64,000 bases of DNA from Riptortus pedestris (GCA_019009955.1 CM032230.1:8796001-8860000), one strand, 5' to 3'. Positions 34,488 through 46,981 are shown, numbered from the stretch's first letter. Translations and numbers: made by a program. Notes: generated from the sequence alone by a model not told the origin.

Positions 34488-35850
34488 AACGTTTAGTAAT
34501 AATTTTGATTGAAAATTTATATAAATAAAATTCCCCTTTCATTCAAACGAGAAATAAACCTTTACAGTGCCCACTGTGAAACATTTATTATTTTATGGGC
34601 ATTAAATATTTCTGATAATTGGTCTGGCCAGCAATTCTGTTGTGGAAGTGAAAGTTGGACTGTTCACAAAAGAGAATAACCGATGGGTAAATCACCAGAA
34701 CCAGATGGATTAAAAAAAAATATCTGCTCAGTTCACACGGGCTCTGCGTGGCTTTTTTTTTTATATTCATTCCACTAGACCTGAATCATTATCTGAATTA
34801 CTTGTTTTTCCCCATTTCTCAAGCGATATTACACTTTAAGCTACTCTATCATTAAATACCTCAAGTTTCGTTTGTGTTTAAAGTTCTGTGAATATATGAG
34901 ATAGGTACATATAAGATGAGCTCATCTGTGTATCATTCTGGCTCTTGGACAATGTGGTTAGTTCTATTTTCCATGTGCCACAGACTTCTGAAAATAATAT
35001 ATGTATAAATTCATGGACATTATTGATATAAACGGCGTTGAAATTGAGGACAAGAGAGGATTTGAAGCTCATTTGTTGATAAGCAAGATTAATTCTATTT
35101 GGGATTGTGCAAGGTGGGGACATTAAGTTGCGTGCTTTGTAGCTTGGCATCGGGATCTGGCTGCAAGCATGCACACAGCACAAAAAGGATTATTAATGGG
35201 TTTATCCCAGGGTGAGACCCGGAAGCGCGAATCGCACTCGCTGAACCACCCCCCCCACCCTTCCGCCATAATTAATTTCAATCTTCATGAAAGAAAAATG
35301 ATTTAGTGGGCTCCGCTCTGAGGAAGGGGAGAAGGAAAAGGCGGAGGCCGCGGAGAGGGTGGGAAGACATATTGAATAATTATATTATTTTGATAAAAGG
35401 GAGGTAAAATAGTGTTATATGGGCGGATCATTTGTAGGCCTCTGGTAATTAGTACCTTTCATATCGCGGGGCTGTTTTAATAACTGCAGGCTATGAATAT
35501 AAATCACTTCCCCCACTCTGTTGGGCCGGTGGTGGGGGAAGCTCCATCTCTCAGGCTCGTTTCTCTTCTCCCAAGATTTCAGCAAGCTTTATCTCATTTA
35601 CTGATATCATTATTTTTAATATTAACTCCAAAAGATATATTATACGTATAAATAAAAATATACATAATTCAACTTCATAAATTTGATTTCAAACTAATAC
35701 TTCTGAAATAATTAACTAAACATTACTTATAATGATATAACATAAAGATTCCTTAACTAGGGGGTAAAATAATGGTCGTAAAAAGAAATCGTCTATGATA
35801 TTTCGCGATTTTCCAATCGGCTTCTTCCACGAAGTTTAAAACTAAAAGAA
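34488..35850. other. no gene; one HLE head fragment
   Basis: 34722-34760 is an inverted HLE head (CTGCTCAGTTCACACGGGCT). 35200-35600 is G/C-richer, non-repetitive, with TAATTA-type motifs, and may be regulatory. Nothing else seen. Confidence 0.45.
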
Positions 35851-35851
35851 G

Positions 35852-36825
35852 AAGTCCGTTGCGCATGAGGTTCGTAAACTAAGTAGATCTCAGTAAGTAG
35901 TATGACACACTATTGACATCTTCTTACCATATATTTTCTATTGCTAACTAAAAGTGTTGATCAGCAACCATATGTCAAAAAAGTGAGAAATCCTGATTAT
36001 TGCATATTTATACTCTTCTTGATGTTCTGTTTCAAGGCTATATTCAAAATTATTTTATATTATTCACCTGTACTTTGAAATGATTAGAAGTTATATATCA
36101 ATATTTTCATTTACTGAATTAATCAGTTATTTTATGCCTCGTGTAAAAGTAATTTTTTTTTTTGACATACGAGATTGTTGATCAGCACTGTGGATATGAC
36201 ATTTAGTGTTGAATTAAACTGTTAAATATCGATTATTGTATAGATCGAACAAACATGACCGAGTGGAGAACGAAAAATCTAAAATGGTGACGGTTTAAAG
36301 ACTTAAACCGATGAGTAAAACTGGACGAGGGGGGGGGGGTTACTGTACTGATGGCTGAAAACTAGAAAATACAAATAACTCGCTTAGGGCTTGAGCTACG
36401 AATAAACGTACAGAACAACAATCGTACAGCATGAATAGATTAACAAGATTGGTTCTGCAATATTTTGCTGTACGGCTCATAATATTTTGAAGTTTCGAAT
36501 CCCCCTTCTCTACCAGGTCTGAATTCAGCCATTAACGACTGTGAACTTTAGTGTTGAATTTAAAGGCTAAATATCAAGTATGGTATCCATCAAATAATCA
36601 TTTTCGAGGAAAGAACGTAAAATTTTATCGATGACATCGTCACACAACGTAATTCCATGTATCTCACTCAGTAAAAGTTCAATGGTTACAAAATTTGTTA
36701 TTTAAGCTTTGAATAAAGAAGTTTCTGATATATCTTAGTGCCATATTGACATGAATAGGAGTAGGGGTTTACTGAAGAAATCACTCCCTTAATACTTAAA
36801 CTACAAAATAATGTTTAGAACAAAA
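35852..36825 (+). mobile_element. HLE head and diverged HLE-subfamily body
   Basis: 35852-35905 is a decayed head (GTCCGTTGCGCATGAGG). 36230-36800 is a subfamily body (ACAAGATTGGTTCTGCAATA, GTGTTGAATTTAAAGGCTAA) without (TA)n. 35906-36229 is unassigned. Confidence 0.55.
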
Positions 36826-37227
36826 ACGTCCGACACGTGCAGTTATACAATAGAGAAATCTCCATACGAGAGCCGAAACGTTAAGGCCAAACTAGCTATT
36901 GGCGGGGCTCGTCCGTTATCGGCCCACATTTAATAAAAATGCAAATATCTCCGTTAAGATTCAAGACAGAGAATAAATGCATATAACAATATTTATAGTA
37001 AATTTAAGTTTCAATAATATTGGTTCTATACAATTTTTTGATCCGACGCCATAGTAACGGAGATATTTCGAATTTTCGAAAATCCCCCCTCTAAACCCCC
37101 TCCCCCTCCCACTGGTCCGATTTCAGCCATTAACGAACTTGATCTGTCTTTTTGCATAAAACGTTTAAATATCGAGTTTGGTAACGATCAAACAAAAATT
37201 GCGACCGCTAGAGCGTTAACAGACAAA

Positions 37228-37286
<59 letters not shown>

Positions 37287-37406
37287 GAACGAACCTCACT
37301 TTCGTCATCTCCTGGGTAGGATCGATAGACAATTGAACAAATTTTTCGAAAATCGCGTCATGAGTACAACCTCAATAGCTGATTTTCCTTAAGGGAAATC
37401 TGCTAA
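36826..37406 (+). mobile_element. HLE, near-complete short copy
   Basis: Altered head (CGTCCGACACGTGCAG), GAAATCTCCATACGAGAGCC, GACCGCTAGAGCG, (TA)n at 37231-37281, ATCGATAGACAATTG, tail GCTGATTTTCCTTAAGGGAA then ATCTGCTAAAA. Confidence 0.85.
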
Positions 37407-37408
37407 AA

Positions 37409-37472
37409 TGTAGAGCATCAATAGTTTAACAAGATTCGTTCAATAATCTTGTTAAACTATTGATGTTCTACA
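37409..37472. repeat. 28-bp inverted repeat
   Basis: Arms 37409-37436 and 37445-37472 (TGTAGAGCATCAATAG.. / ..CTATTGATGTTCTACA) pair with one mismatch around an 8-nt loop. The arm is a piece of the diverged HLE subfamily, so two opposed fragments meet here. 37473-37627 shows HLE-subfamily text. Confidence 0.85.
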
Positions 37473-37627
37473 ATTGTTGTTCTAAACATTTTTTTATAGT
37501 TTAGGTATTAAACGAGTTCCTTTCTTGTTTCCTGCCTTCAGTAAACCACCACTTCTACTTATCTTGTTTTTACTTAAAAAATAGAGAATATATTGGTGTG
37601 TGATGTGATTATTAGTTTGCCATGTTA

Positions 37628-37676
37628 TTACTTGGGAAATCTGCTCAGTTTACGCACCCCCTGCGTGACAAGCTTT
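37628..37676 (-). mobile_element. HLE head fragment
   Basis: GGGAAATCTGCTCAGTTTAC, CCCCCTGCGTGACAAGC. Confidence 0.75.
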
Positions 37677-37922
37677 TTTCAATTGTTGATTATCACATTA
37701 AGTGAGTTTTGACATAATTTAAATTCTTAGACAAAACAGTTCAAATGTTGGCTTTCCTTACATTAGACTATTTAGAATAGTTTAACAAATGAAACAAAAA
37801 TGATATAATGTAGTACAAAAGCATACAGGCTTTCATAACATATTTTTTTTTTTTTAAAAAAAAAAGGTCAACCGCCTGAGAATAATTCATTTTTTCATTT
37901 ACTTAATTCTTAAATCTTCTTT

Positions 37923-38416
37923 CATGAAGGAGTAAATATATCATCATAATAATGCAAATCACCATCGCTATGGGGTACAAAACTAAATAAATAAAATAAA
38001 AAAAAATAATATAAATGTACTAGTATATAGGAATAACATAATTTTTTTATTAAAACCATTTTAAATTGTTGTCTTTATTACTAGTCTAATGTTTATTTAT
38101 GTTTGTTTATGTCTTATGTTTATTAATTGTCTTTATTACTAGTATTTAATGATTATTTATTCATTAAATAACGTCCTAAAATCCCACCCTGGCTAGAATA
38201 GGGTGGTAACCTGTAGATAACCCGTCCCGATTAGCCTAAGTTGCAAAAAGTGGACGTTTATAAATAAATAAATAAATAATGATTATTTGTTGTATTTAAT
38301 TTTTTATTTGTTGTTTCAGTTTTTGTTATTTTTATATAATTTTGTTTTCATTTTACATTGTGAAACTTTGAGCCAAATCGCCAAGATGCGGGTGCTCCTG
38401 TATAAATAAATAAAAA
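37923..38416 (+). mobile_element. probable LINE 3' end insertion with target duplication
   Basis: Direct repeats AAATCTTCTTT (37912-37922 and 38417-38427) flank a segment ending GCGGGTGCTCCTGTATAAAT plus (AAAT)n. This resembles the 3' UTR ends (GCTCCTGTATAAATAAATA) of insect LINEs. No coding remains. A SINE is inserted within it. Confidence 0.6.
38159..38277 (+). mobile_element. 5'-truncated SINE with 11-bp target duplication
   Basis: CACCCTGGCTAG body and GTGGACGTTTATAAATAAAT tail between direct repeats AATGATTATTT (38148-38158 and 38278-38288). Confidence 0.85.
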
Positions 38417-38427
38417 AAATCTTCTTT

Positions 38428-39049
38428 GTACCTCTTTTTGTATGAGGGTGTGATTATGAAATGCATTTCATTCATATAATTTATTTATTCCTTGGCTTTG
38501 TTGGCTTCTGAGTTTAGTTATTTTCATCGACATTATAAATCATTTTTGTAGATGTCATATGGTCGGACGACATTTTTGCAAAAAATAAATAGCACAGTAC
38601 AATTTAAATCAGACATAATTAGTTCTAAAATTGAATATTGTTAGGAAGTTTTTTTGGATTGTGCGTCTTTGTGTTTTAGGTCTTTCTAGAATAAATTATA
38701 TTTATCAGAAACGTAGGCAAAACTGTTGTTAACTTTAATCACATGCTTAGTAACAGAAGATTATGAAAACAAATTTCGATAAATTATTACAGCTTTTAGA
38801 ATAAAAGGTAAATTTTGACAAAGGCAACGGAAATTTCATAAAATAATATATAATTAAGACTAATTCCTTGGCAATAGTAATGAAAAAGGTTTTTTTTTTT
38901 TTTAAATGTCGTAAAAATTATTCAGAATCAAATGAAATTTTTGTTGTACGATTTCAGTCTTATTCAACATAAAAAAAATGTTCAATAAATTATTCAATCT
39001 TTGTTCGAGCAAAGAAAGTATTTTCTTTTATTTAAGCAAAAAAGTTAAC
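38428..39049. other. no feature recognised
   Basis: AT-rich; nothing supported. Confidence 0.5.
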
Positions 39050-39138
39050 TCCTCCGGGCCGGATTTGAACCAGCGACCTATGGATGCCTGTCTCATTCCA
39101 ACTACAGTCCACCGCTCTACCAACTGAGCTACCAGAGG
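39050..39138 (-). tRNA. tRNA-Tyr(GUA) with intron, copy 5
   Basis: Minus-strand copy with the same exons, intron TTGGAATGAGACAGGC, full cloverleaf, A and B boxes, and a six-T terminator after GTTAAC, the same 3' flank as copy 1. It is the only copy outside the visible tubulin exons' span and the only one on the minus strand. Its 5' flank is unlike the others. Confidence 0.95.
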
Positions 39139-39350
39139 TGGATGACTTAATGACTGCCTAAATACCCTATACAGAGAAATCTGAAAATAATGACCTTAAA
39201 TGCTGTTTGGGTAAATTAATTAACTTTTATTTTATCCTAGTTATAAATGTAGACTGTACACGCATCAATACACGCAATGAAAATGAAATTAGAACAATTA
39301 TCTTCATATTCAAGTGGAAACGATCATCTTATCTATCTTTAGATAGATAT

Positions 39351-39576
39351 TATTTATTTATTAATTAACGTCCACTTTATGCAACTCGGGCTAATTTGGA
39401 CGGGTTCTCTACAGGTTACCACCCTTTTCTAGCCAGCGGGGGACTAAGGATTTTATTTAATGAATTTCGTCACTAAATTAATTCCTATTTGCCAAGGCGG
39501 GAATCGAACTCGCTACTCTAGGATTACCATGTGAGATTAAAGCCAACGCTTTAACTCTCATGGCTAACATGAGCCC
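39351..39576 (-). mobile_element. full-length tRNA-derived SINE with 14-bp target duplication
   Basis: Flanked by perfect repeats CTTTAGATAGATAT (39337-39350 and 39577-39590). On the minus strand it starts GGGCTCATGTTAGCCATGAG, has B box GAGTTCGATTCCC about 70 bp in, then the body CCGCTGGCTAGAAAAGGGTG and the tail AATAAATAA. 226 bp; the reference copy for this family in the window. Confidence 0.92.
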
Positions 39577-39590
39577 CTTTAGATAGATAT

Positions 39591-40379
39591 GTGTAATGTT
39601 TCAACATAATTCAAGACTAAAATAATAATTAATGACAAATTGCATCAAAATTCTGAATTGTGGGTAAATATTTCATTGCTTATTACTTAAATTAAGTTTT
39701 TGAGTGTAAATATATTTAGTGATCGGAGGAATAAACAAAATTTAATGGGTATTTTGCCTTGTGGCAAATCAGGTTACAGGTTTATTATTAATACATATAA
39801 TTTATTATATAGTGTATTTATTAATATAAACATAAAATTGTTGATGGGGTGAGTTAACAAAATTTCTCATGAGCTCCTTTGCCAACTTTCACCTATTACA
39901 AAAATTTTAGATTACTGATTCTTGTTCTGGAAATGTTCGGTATTTTTAATACATTGAATAAATGTTAATTAGTTTGTCAACTTTATCCAGTATTCTTATT
40001 CCGAGGAGGTCAAAATGCATTTATTGACAACTTTTTAAGTGCCCAAAGTTTTCAAGATGAGTTTTCTTTAGAATCGCCAAACATTTTGGGAAATATCACC
40101 ATATTGTTGGGTAAAAATAACTTTATAACTGTAAAAAGTATAATACTTTTCAAGAATTATTAGTGGACCAAATTAGACCAATTAAACATATTTATTTTTA
40201 GCTGGTGGTGAGGGTGATGAATGGTTAATCACAAAACTTTTTTATGGCTCCTCACAATTTTATTTCTTATAAACGCTGAGCGCTTATATGGGACTAAATC
40301 CCCATCCTCAGAGCTAAAAAACAATGTAACACTATGTAAAAATTTTTAAGAACTGATTTTTAGACTCCTTTATTATGTT
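39591..40379. other. no gene; one dispersed tail motif
   Basis: 40255-40310 on the minus strand repeats the CTCTGAGGATGGGGA / GCGCTCAGCGTTTATAA motif also seen at 28682-28735. The rest is unassigned. Confidence 0.45.
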
Positions 40380-40915
40380 GTTACTTTGTTTTGTAGCTCT
40401 GTGGATGGGGATTTAAGGGGTTGAGATGACAAAATTTCACTAAAATTCTTTCAAATCTTTGCGAATCATAGTAAATGAGTGGCAAAAACAACATAAGTTG
40501 AATTTTAATACAAAGCCAGCCCCGAAAACTAAGGAAATTTCCCACGGGATTTAACATGTGAATAGAACAACAAATGTAGTGTTTAAATAGTTTGACAGAA
40601 TTGACTCTATAACATTTTTCGATATGACTCATTCTTAGGGAAATATTTTCAATTTTTGACCTCCACCACCCCCTCCTCATTATAGTTTCCTGTTCCCCTA
40701 GTCTCACTTAAGCCATTTACGAATACCATCTTAAGTGTTGAATGAAACGGTTAAATGTTAAATGTCGTGTAGATAAACATTTTCGAGCCAAAAGCAGAGC
40801 TTATTTTCCTCATCTCCCAGGTAGGACTGATAGATATTTGAAGATATTTTCCGATAATTACGTCATGAGTAGAACATCAATAGCAGATTTTCATTAAGGG
40901 AAATTTTTTAATAAC
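40380..40915 (+). mobile_element. HLE-subfamily body and decayed tail
   Basis: AACATGTGAATAGAACAAC, ATTGACTCTATAACATTTTT, GGTAGGACTGATAGATATTT and tail AGCAGATTTTCATTAAGGGA. No (TA)n. Confidence 0.65.
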
Positions 40916-42174
40916 TAATGTTACAAAATTAATAATTTGAAGAGATAATCGTGCTGTTGCAAGAAATATGTAATAAGACTAAACCTTGATTGCATCTAAA
41001 TATAGCCTTTCCCAAGAGGATCCCTTTATTTTTTTAAAATTTTATTTCCAATGTGGTTTGAGTAGCTATCAAGGGACCAACTTTTTCCATTTTTCAAAGT
41101 CTGACTGACATGGTTGACGTCTCATAATAATGAGGAATATTGCTTTTATTCCGGTTCATTATATCGTTTTGCGCTCGACCGTATAAATCTGGGATTAGTG
41201 GGGTTCGGTCTCATTATTCGAGTAAAGAGGATTAGCAGTGATGAAGGCGATGCTACCCTCCGTGTCATTAGTCGTGATAAAGCGATGACAGCTACATCCA
41301 TCATCGGCGAGCCGTCATCCAGGAACACCCTTGGAAGCGCGGTTCAAAACAAACTACGAAGTCACCGGATACTCTCTGCTACTTTGGAAGGTCTTACCCC
41401 TCGCGGTGTGTAATGGAGTCAATTTGCTCCCCTTTTTTCTCCCGGGGGTGGAAACCCCCCTAACCACCCCCCGTTCCTCCAGGACTGGAAGGTTAGTCTC
41501 CAGTTTCCAGGGGCCAAACAAACCGTGTCTGTCCTAATGGTGAACACCTTCCCATTATGCAGATGAGATCCCCCACATCTCCTATTGATACCTGCCTTCT
41601 CCCCTCGGATTATAGCCTTCGCTTTGAAGGGCCCCGGCAACATGTATATAGATATGGGATTGCTGAGGGGGCTCAGAAAGGCATCCTCTAACTCTAGACA
41701 GAATTTAAAATTCCATTGAATAATTTCCCAGAATTAATTTCTAATTCCGCGAACCACTCACGTATGTGTTGCATAAATTACTAAATAACCTTTTCCCTAC
41801 CAAAAAGTTTCTAACAAGTTGCGAGAATTAACGGTTGTGCTACCTGGCTTATTGAGGAGTGCCCTGAATGTTCCAGGAACAGAGAACAATGGATTGGATG
41901 GAGATGCAAAATAATATAACCATAATGCATGCAGAATGTTCCACAGTTATTCCTGGAACGTTACAAAAAGTTCGTCAGTAAATGTTCAGAAGGGAACTGA
42001 ACCCAACGGTCTAGCTTTACCGAGACTACTAGCCTTAATTTACATTTCTAACTTTAGCTCTAACATCTAATGAAATCTTTATTTTAATAATATCCATTGT
42101 TGAAATCCATATTTTTGTTGTACCCCGTTTTGTGGCTTCATTTCATTTCTAGAGAAAGGAAGTCATCTGATTCC
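40916..42174. other. unassigned; GC-richer block at 41.1-41.7 kb
   Basis: 41110-41660 has higher GC and several CpG and supports overlapping 60-100-codon frames on both strands, none with similarity I recognise and none with clear splice-bounded exons. No repeat family matched. It could be an unrecognised exon or a regulatory block. Confidence 0.4.
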
Positions 42175-43000
42175 GTAACAAGTATTACCAGATTTCCTTT
42201 AAGGGGAATTAGCTATTGAGGTTTTACTCATGGTGGGATATATATATATATATATATATGTGTATATAAACAAAACAAGCTGCCCTTCTTCTGGAGGGTT
42301 GCCATCAGAGACAGACTCCTTATCTACCAATTATTATTATTTTAAAAACGAGTAAGTTCAATTAAATTTTGAAGTGGGCCACATGGAACGGAAGTCAGCT
42401 TTATGTGATGCTTTTATTTAAGCAAATGAGTGTTTATAATTCTCGCGAATGCTTGATTACTTATATATATTAGTCTTTCAACATTCTAGCGGGCACAATT
42501 TTCTGTTTGATCATTACTAAACTCGATATTTAATGCTTTTATGTAAAACGAAAGATTAAATTAAATCAGACCAGTGGGAGGGGGTGGTTTAGAGGGGTAT
42601 TTCAAAATTTTGAAATATCTACGTTATTATAAGTCGGATCGAAAAATTGTATAGGACCTTCCAATCCATAAATTGTAAATAAAAAAATTTAATATAAACT
42701 AAATTACCTTTAAATGTTATAATATACATATTTTTTTTGTCATAACTATTAACCGAAATATTTAGGTTTTTTTATTTCAACCTTTTCGGCCAACATTAAA
42801 GATCAATTTTGTTCTTGACTGAAATCGTGCATGGAAGGATTATGAGTCGAATAGAAAAATGTTATAGAACCAATCTTGTTAAACTATTGATGCTCTACAA
42901 GAAGGATTATCCTATACATGTTTGTAACTGTAATAATAATCTACTTATTCCTACTGGTTTGTTTTCAGTCGGTTTTCTCATATAAATAGAGAATATGTGG
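42175..43000 (-). mobile_element. HLE tail and body fragments, minus orientation
   Basis: 42185-42260: AGATTTCCTTTAAGGGGAAT, short (TA)n. 42480-43000: ATTCTAGCGGGCACAATTTT, ATTACTAAACTCGATATTTA, G-rich tract, CTTGTTAAACTATTGATGC. Unrelated DNA separates the two. Confidence 0.65.
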
Positions 43001-43627
43001 TGAAATTCGGCTATTGAATTCTATCACATTGCTTACTAGTGATTGACGGTTTTATTGTTCAATTAGCGTATCAAAAACATCAAATTGTACGGTGTCTGGA
43101 TTTAAAAGATGGGGCATGAACCCAAAATTGTTGTCGAATAATAGATAGAGCCCCAATTCAATCATGAGCCAAGTCATAAGTCATAATCTCATCAGTATGT
43201 TTATAACTTAGATATAAGTCTGGGCGATTGAGGTTAAGGGCTTGAGGGAGGCCTATGATTACAGTGATTGGTTGATTAGCTAGCAATGAATAGGCTATGA
43301 GGCAGAGGGGGCGAAAATTAGACATCATTTATGCATAGAGATTCAATTCGGACGGCTTCCTCCACATCTATCTCCTTTCTATAATTCAGCTGGAGCAAAT
43401 CAAGAAAAGTGTTAGCTGAGGGAGTTACTGGAGGGCCGAAATATCCGGTGTTGGAGTACCCCAAGGGACCACGCTCACTCCTGTCTTGATTTGCATATAA
43501 CCTATTCAACCTTCCGCCCATCCGCTCTCAGAATACTCTACAGGATTCATGCAAGAATTGTGGAATTGTTAAAATCTCTCGCCAATTGCTCGAAGACATT
43601 CACATTACTATTTCTGACATATATGAA
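43001..43627. other. no feature recognised
   Basis: A 67-codon minus-strand frame at 43318-43521 has no similarity I recognise. Confidence 0.45.
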
Positions 43628-44460
43628 AAGAAATCCATCACACGTGGGCCTGCATAAACTAAGAATTCCCACAAGTTGGAATGACTCACTTGTGATCTCA
43701 ACTCACCACATATTCTCTATTTCTATGTGAAAACCCTATGAATAGAAAGGGGGGAGGGAGTGTTAGTGACGGCTGAAAACGAAAGTACGAATAACTCACT
43801 TAGAACAACAACTGTAGTCCATCAGTAGTTTAAGAGATCGGTTTTATAATATTTTACGATTGCTGTTATGAATTCTGTCTCTAACAAATACGATCTTTAG
43901 TGTTGACTTGAACCGTTAAATGTCAAGTATAATATAGATTAAATAAACATTTTGATAACAAGAACGTAAAATCTTGATAGATGTTATCAAAACGAATTTG
44001 CATCCACTTCGCATAATAAAGGTCTCTTGAAAACAATATTTGGAATTTAATCTTAGAACAAAGTGTTTCTATGAAAGATTATATATCAGCGTATTGCTAT
44101 TCTGATATGAGTAGGAGTGGGGTTTACTAAAGGGTAAAAATAAAAAAAAAGGGAAATATCATGCTAATATAGAAGCTAAAGAATAAATGTATATAAAACA
44201 ATATATAAGATTGGTTGTATACAAATTTTCAATTCCACGTATAATAATGAAGATCATGAAATTTTTTAAATGGCCCCCTCTAAACCCCCCCCCCCTTCCT
44301 CTCACTAGTCCAATTTCAGTCATTAACGAACTTGATCTTTAGTCCTAATTTTCGTTTGATCGTTACCAAACTCGATATGTTATCGTTTTATGTAAAAATA
44401 AAGATCATGTTCGTTAATAGTTGAAATCGGGCCATGGGGTGGTTGGTTTAGATGTGGAAC
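43628..44460. mobile_element. diverged HLE pieces (subfamily)
   Basis: Head-like CCATCACACGTGGGCCTGC at 43631; plus-orientation body 43740-43950 and 44000-44340 with (C)n at 44286; a minus-orientation piece at 44345-44460 (GTTACCAAACTCGATATGTT). Probably an inverted pair. Confidence 0.6.
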
Positions 44461-45340
44461 TCTTATCCTTATCAAATATACTCACATTTCGTGTCGTTTC
44501 AAATAAAATATTTGTTCCTTAAGATATACATTGTTTCTTCTAGATATATTAAATTTTGACGCAACACCTCACAATATTTTGGTCACAGCTTTTATTTTAA
44601 GTGAGTGTGTTACTGAGGGAGTGTGGGCCCGAAGCAGTGTGGCCACCTTGATAATCAGGCAATAATTCATGGTGGCCTGTTCCACAGCCTACTAAATCAT
44701 ATACACTCTTATCCTATAGTCCTCACACCATCTTTAACACCTGAATTAACTCTATGAATTATAGGCTTATTTTTTCTTTTTTTTTTTTATTGTTAGGGGT
44801 TTCAAGATTAACATACTAAAAAAAATACTGTATTGTCATACAAGAGATTTCCAAGGGGGGAAATCAGCTGAGGCTGTGCTCTACGGGATTTTCGAAATAT
44901 TTTTCCAGATGACCATCGATCTTATCTAGGAGATAAGAATAAGTTCTTCAAGCAGGCCGGTGTTAAATAAGCAGATTTTCCACCTAGTAATGTTATCCAT
45001 ATAGTTTTATTTCTATGTAAAAATCCGAAGAGTCGAATTGGGGGTTTACTTAAGGCTGGGTGAGGAATTCCTTTTTCATTAATTTATTTATTATCACTTC
45101 AAGGCGGCTTGTAGCTAGGATTCCTGGTGCTGGTAGTCTGAGGAGATGTGTTGAACATGATCTGCGCAGGGTCAGTGACAGGAAGGCTAAGTCGAATGAT
45201 AATCGGAGCATTCGGAGAGTAGATTAAAAGTAAAAGGATAGGATAGATCTGTAGTAAGTTCTCTTGTGGATAGTCTGTGTGTGCCCGGCATCTAAGAACA
45301 TAATAGATATGCCAAATATTGCTTTCTTGCTTTATTATTA
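44461..45340. other. mostly unassigned, one HLE tail
   Basis: 44840-44945 is a decayed minus-orientation tail (GATTTCCAAGGGGGGAAATC, CATCGATCTTATCTAGGAG). Otherwise nothing supported. Confidence 0.45.
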
Positions 45341-45341
45341 G

Positions 45342-45461
45342 GAGATTTCCCTCAAGGGAAATCAGCTATTGAGGTTGTACTCATGACGCAATTTTCGATT
45401 TTTTTCTTCAAATGTCCATCGATCCTACCTAGGAGATGACGTAAATGAGGTCCGTTCAAAA

Positions 45462-45515
<54 letters not shown>

Positions 45516-45555
45516 CTATATATCTATATCTCTGTCTATATATTTGTCTGTATAA
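45342..45555 (-). mobile_element. HLE 3' end with (TA)n
   Basis: Tail hairpin GAGATTTCCCTCAAGGGAAA, CATCGATCCTACCTAGGAGA, (TA)n at 45465-45513, ATTTGTCTGT. Confidence 0.85.
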
Positions 45556-45800
45556 TGTATACGAAACGTTGGCATGAAATATTGTATTGTATCCATTCGT
45601 TGCCTTAAAATTAGTCATATTTATAGTTTTGAGAATGGAGCGTGGAATACCTGTTAGACGAATATTTATTTACTATGGTTCTTTGGATCAAATAAATCTA
45701 GTTTTCTGTCAAAATAAAACGATTGTATAAACTAACCATCCGAAGAAAACCAATGGCAAAATTTAGTTGAGGCATTCTGTTGCAATTCGATAGACGAATG
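45556..45800 (+). repeat. dispersed repeat family X
   Basis: TTAGTCATATTTATAGTTTT, GAGCGTGGAATACCTGTTAG, GGATCAAATAAATCTAGTTT; partner of 18925-19200. 45801-46385 has no feature. Confidence 0.65.
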
Positions 45801-46385
45801 TATGAGGTGTAAAGTATCAAATCGCTCATATTAACTCAGTTAATTAATACATAAATAAACAATTTCCGAATTCTTTACAGGAACTTCCATAAAATACGAA
45901 TAAAGTCTATGTCACCTGGAAGGCGGAAAATCGTAATTATAAATACTGTTCGTTCATCATATTTTTATTTCCAAATAAAATCAATGCTAACGAAGATATT
46001 GATGAATATGTATTTTCACGTCGAAGTAACCCCCCCCCTCTTCCAAGTCGAAAACTCGGATTACAGTATAGTCTATGTTGTACCTTGGGATACTTGACTC
46101 ACAAATATAAAATTTCCTCTTAGCCGTTTTGTGTGATTGAGGAACAATTGACTAATATATGACTACGGTACTTAAAATTTATCCAGGCTTATGAGTGAAA
46201 TTTGAAAATTTAACAGGAAAAAATTGCATGAATATGAAATTATTTAAGGTTTGATGAAAAAATGGGCGGACAGATAGAAACGATTTTTATTCGATACCAT
46301 TCTCTTAGAATAGTCTGAAACCTAATAGAAAAAGTGCATCCAGTGGAATTTAAGGGAATCAGTACATCAATCAGTGTATGGAAAC

Positions 46386-46981
46386 GTTTGAATGAAATAT
46401 TGTATAAGTCGGATCGGAAAAGTTTATAGAATCAATCTTATTGAAAATTAAATACACAATAAATGATGTTATATACATTTATTATCTATCTTGAATACTA
46501 ACCGAGATATTTACATTTTTCAGTTTTCAGCCTTCAGTAAACCCCCACTTCTACTTGTGTTACATAAAAAATTCTCTGTTATATAATAAAAGATATTAAT
46601 TGAAGCCTAAATACCAAATATTGTTTTCATTGAACGTTTACTTTGTGAGATATATGCAAAAACGTTCTGTTGACCCCCCCCTTCTTTTGTTTTTGGATTA
46701 CTAAAATTTGAGTGATTGAGATAAAACTGATTCTGATTCATTACAAATTACAACAACTAGCTATAATAAATTGTTTTCAATAAAATTAATATGATATATT
46801 CCATTAATTGTTTGAGTTTCCGGTCTAACGAGGTTGGCTTGCCTGTTTGTTTCAATTCAGCCTTGTACTGTACATTTACTGAGCATTCACGGTAGTGTTA
46901 CCTGTATGTATATTTATCTATTGTAAACCTTCACGTGGGAAATCTGCTTAGTTTACGCAGCCCCTGCGTGACGGACTTTTC
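46386..46981 (-). mobile_element. HLE long variant, 5' part only
   Basis: From ATAAGTCGGATCGGAAAAGT through a (C)n run near 46672 to the inverted head GCAGCCCCTGCGTGACGGAC. Nearly the same text as 20620-21210, so a recent relative. Confidence 0.85.

Noticed and set aside
34878..35183. 101-codon minus-strand frame
   Set aside because: No recognised domain, no supporting splice sites, and composition like the surrounding intergenic DNA.
41114..41643. Overlapping frames on both strands in the GC-richer block
   Set aside because: No family similarity and no clear exon borders, so not called as coding; the block is kept as a finding.
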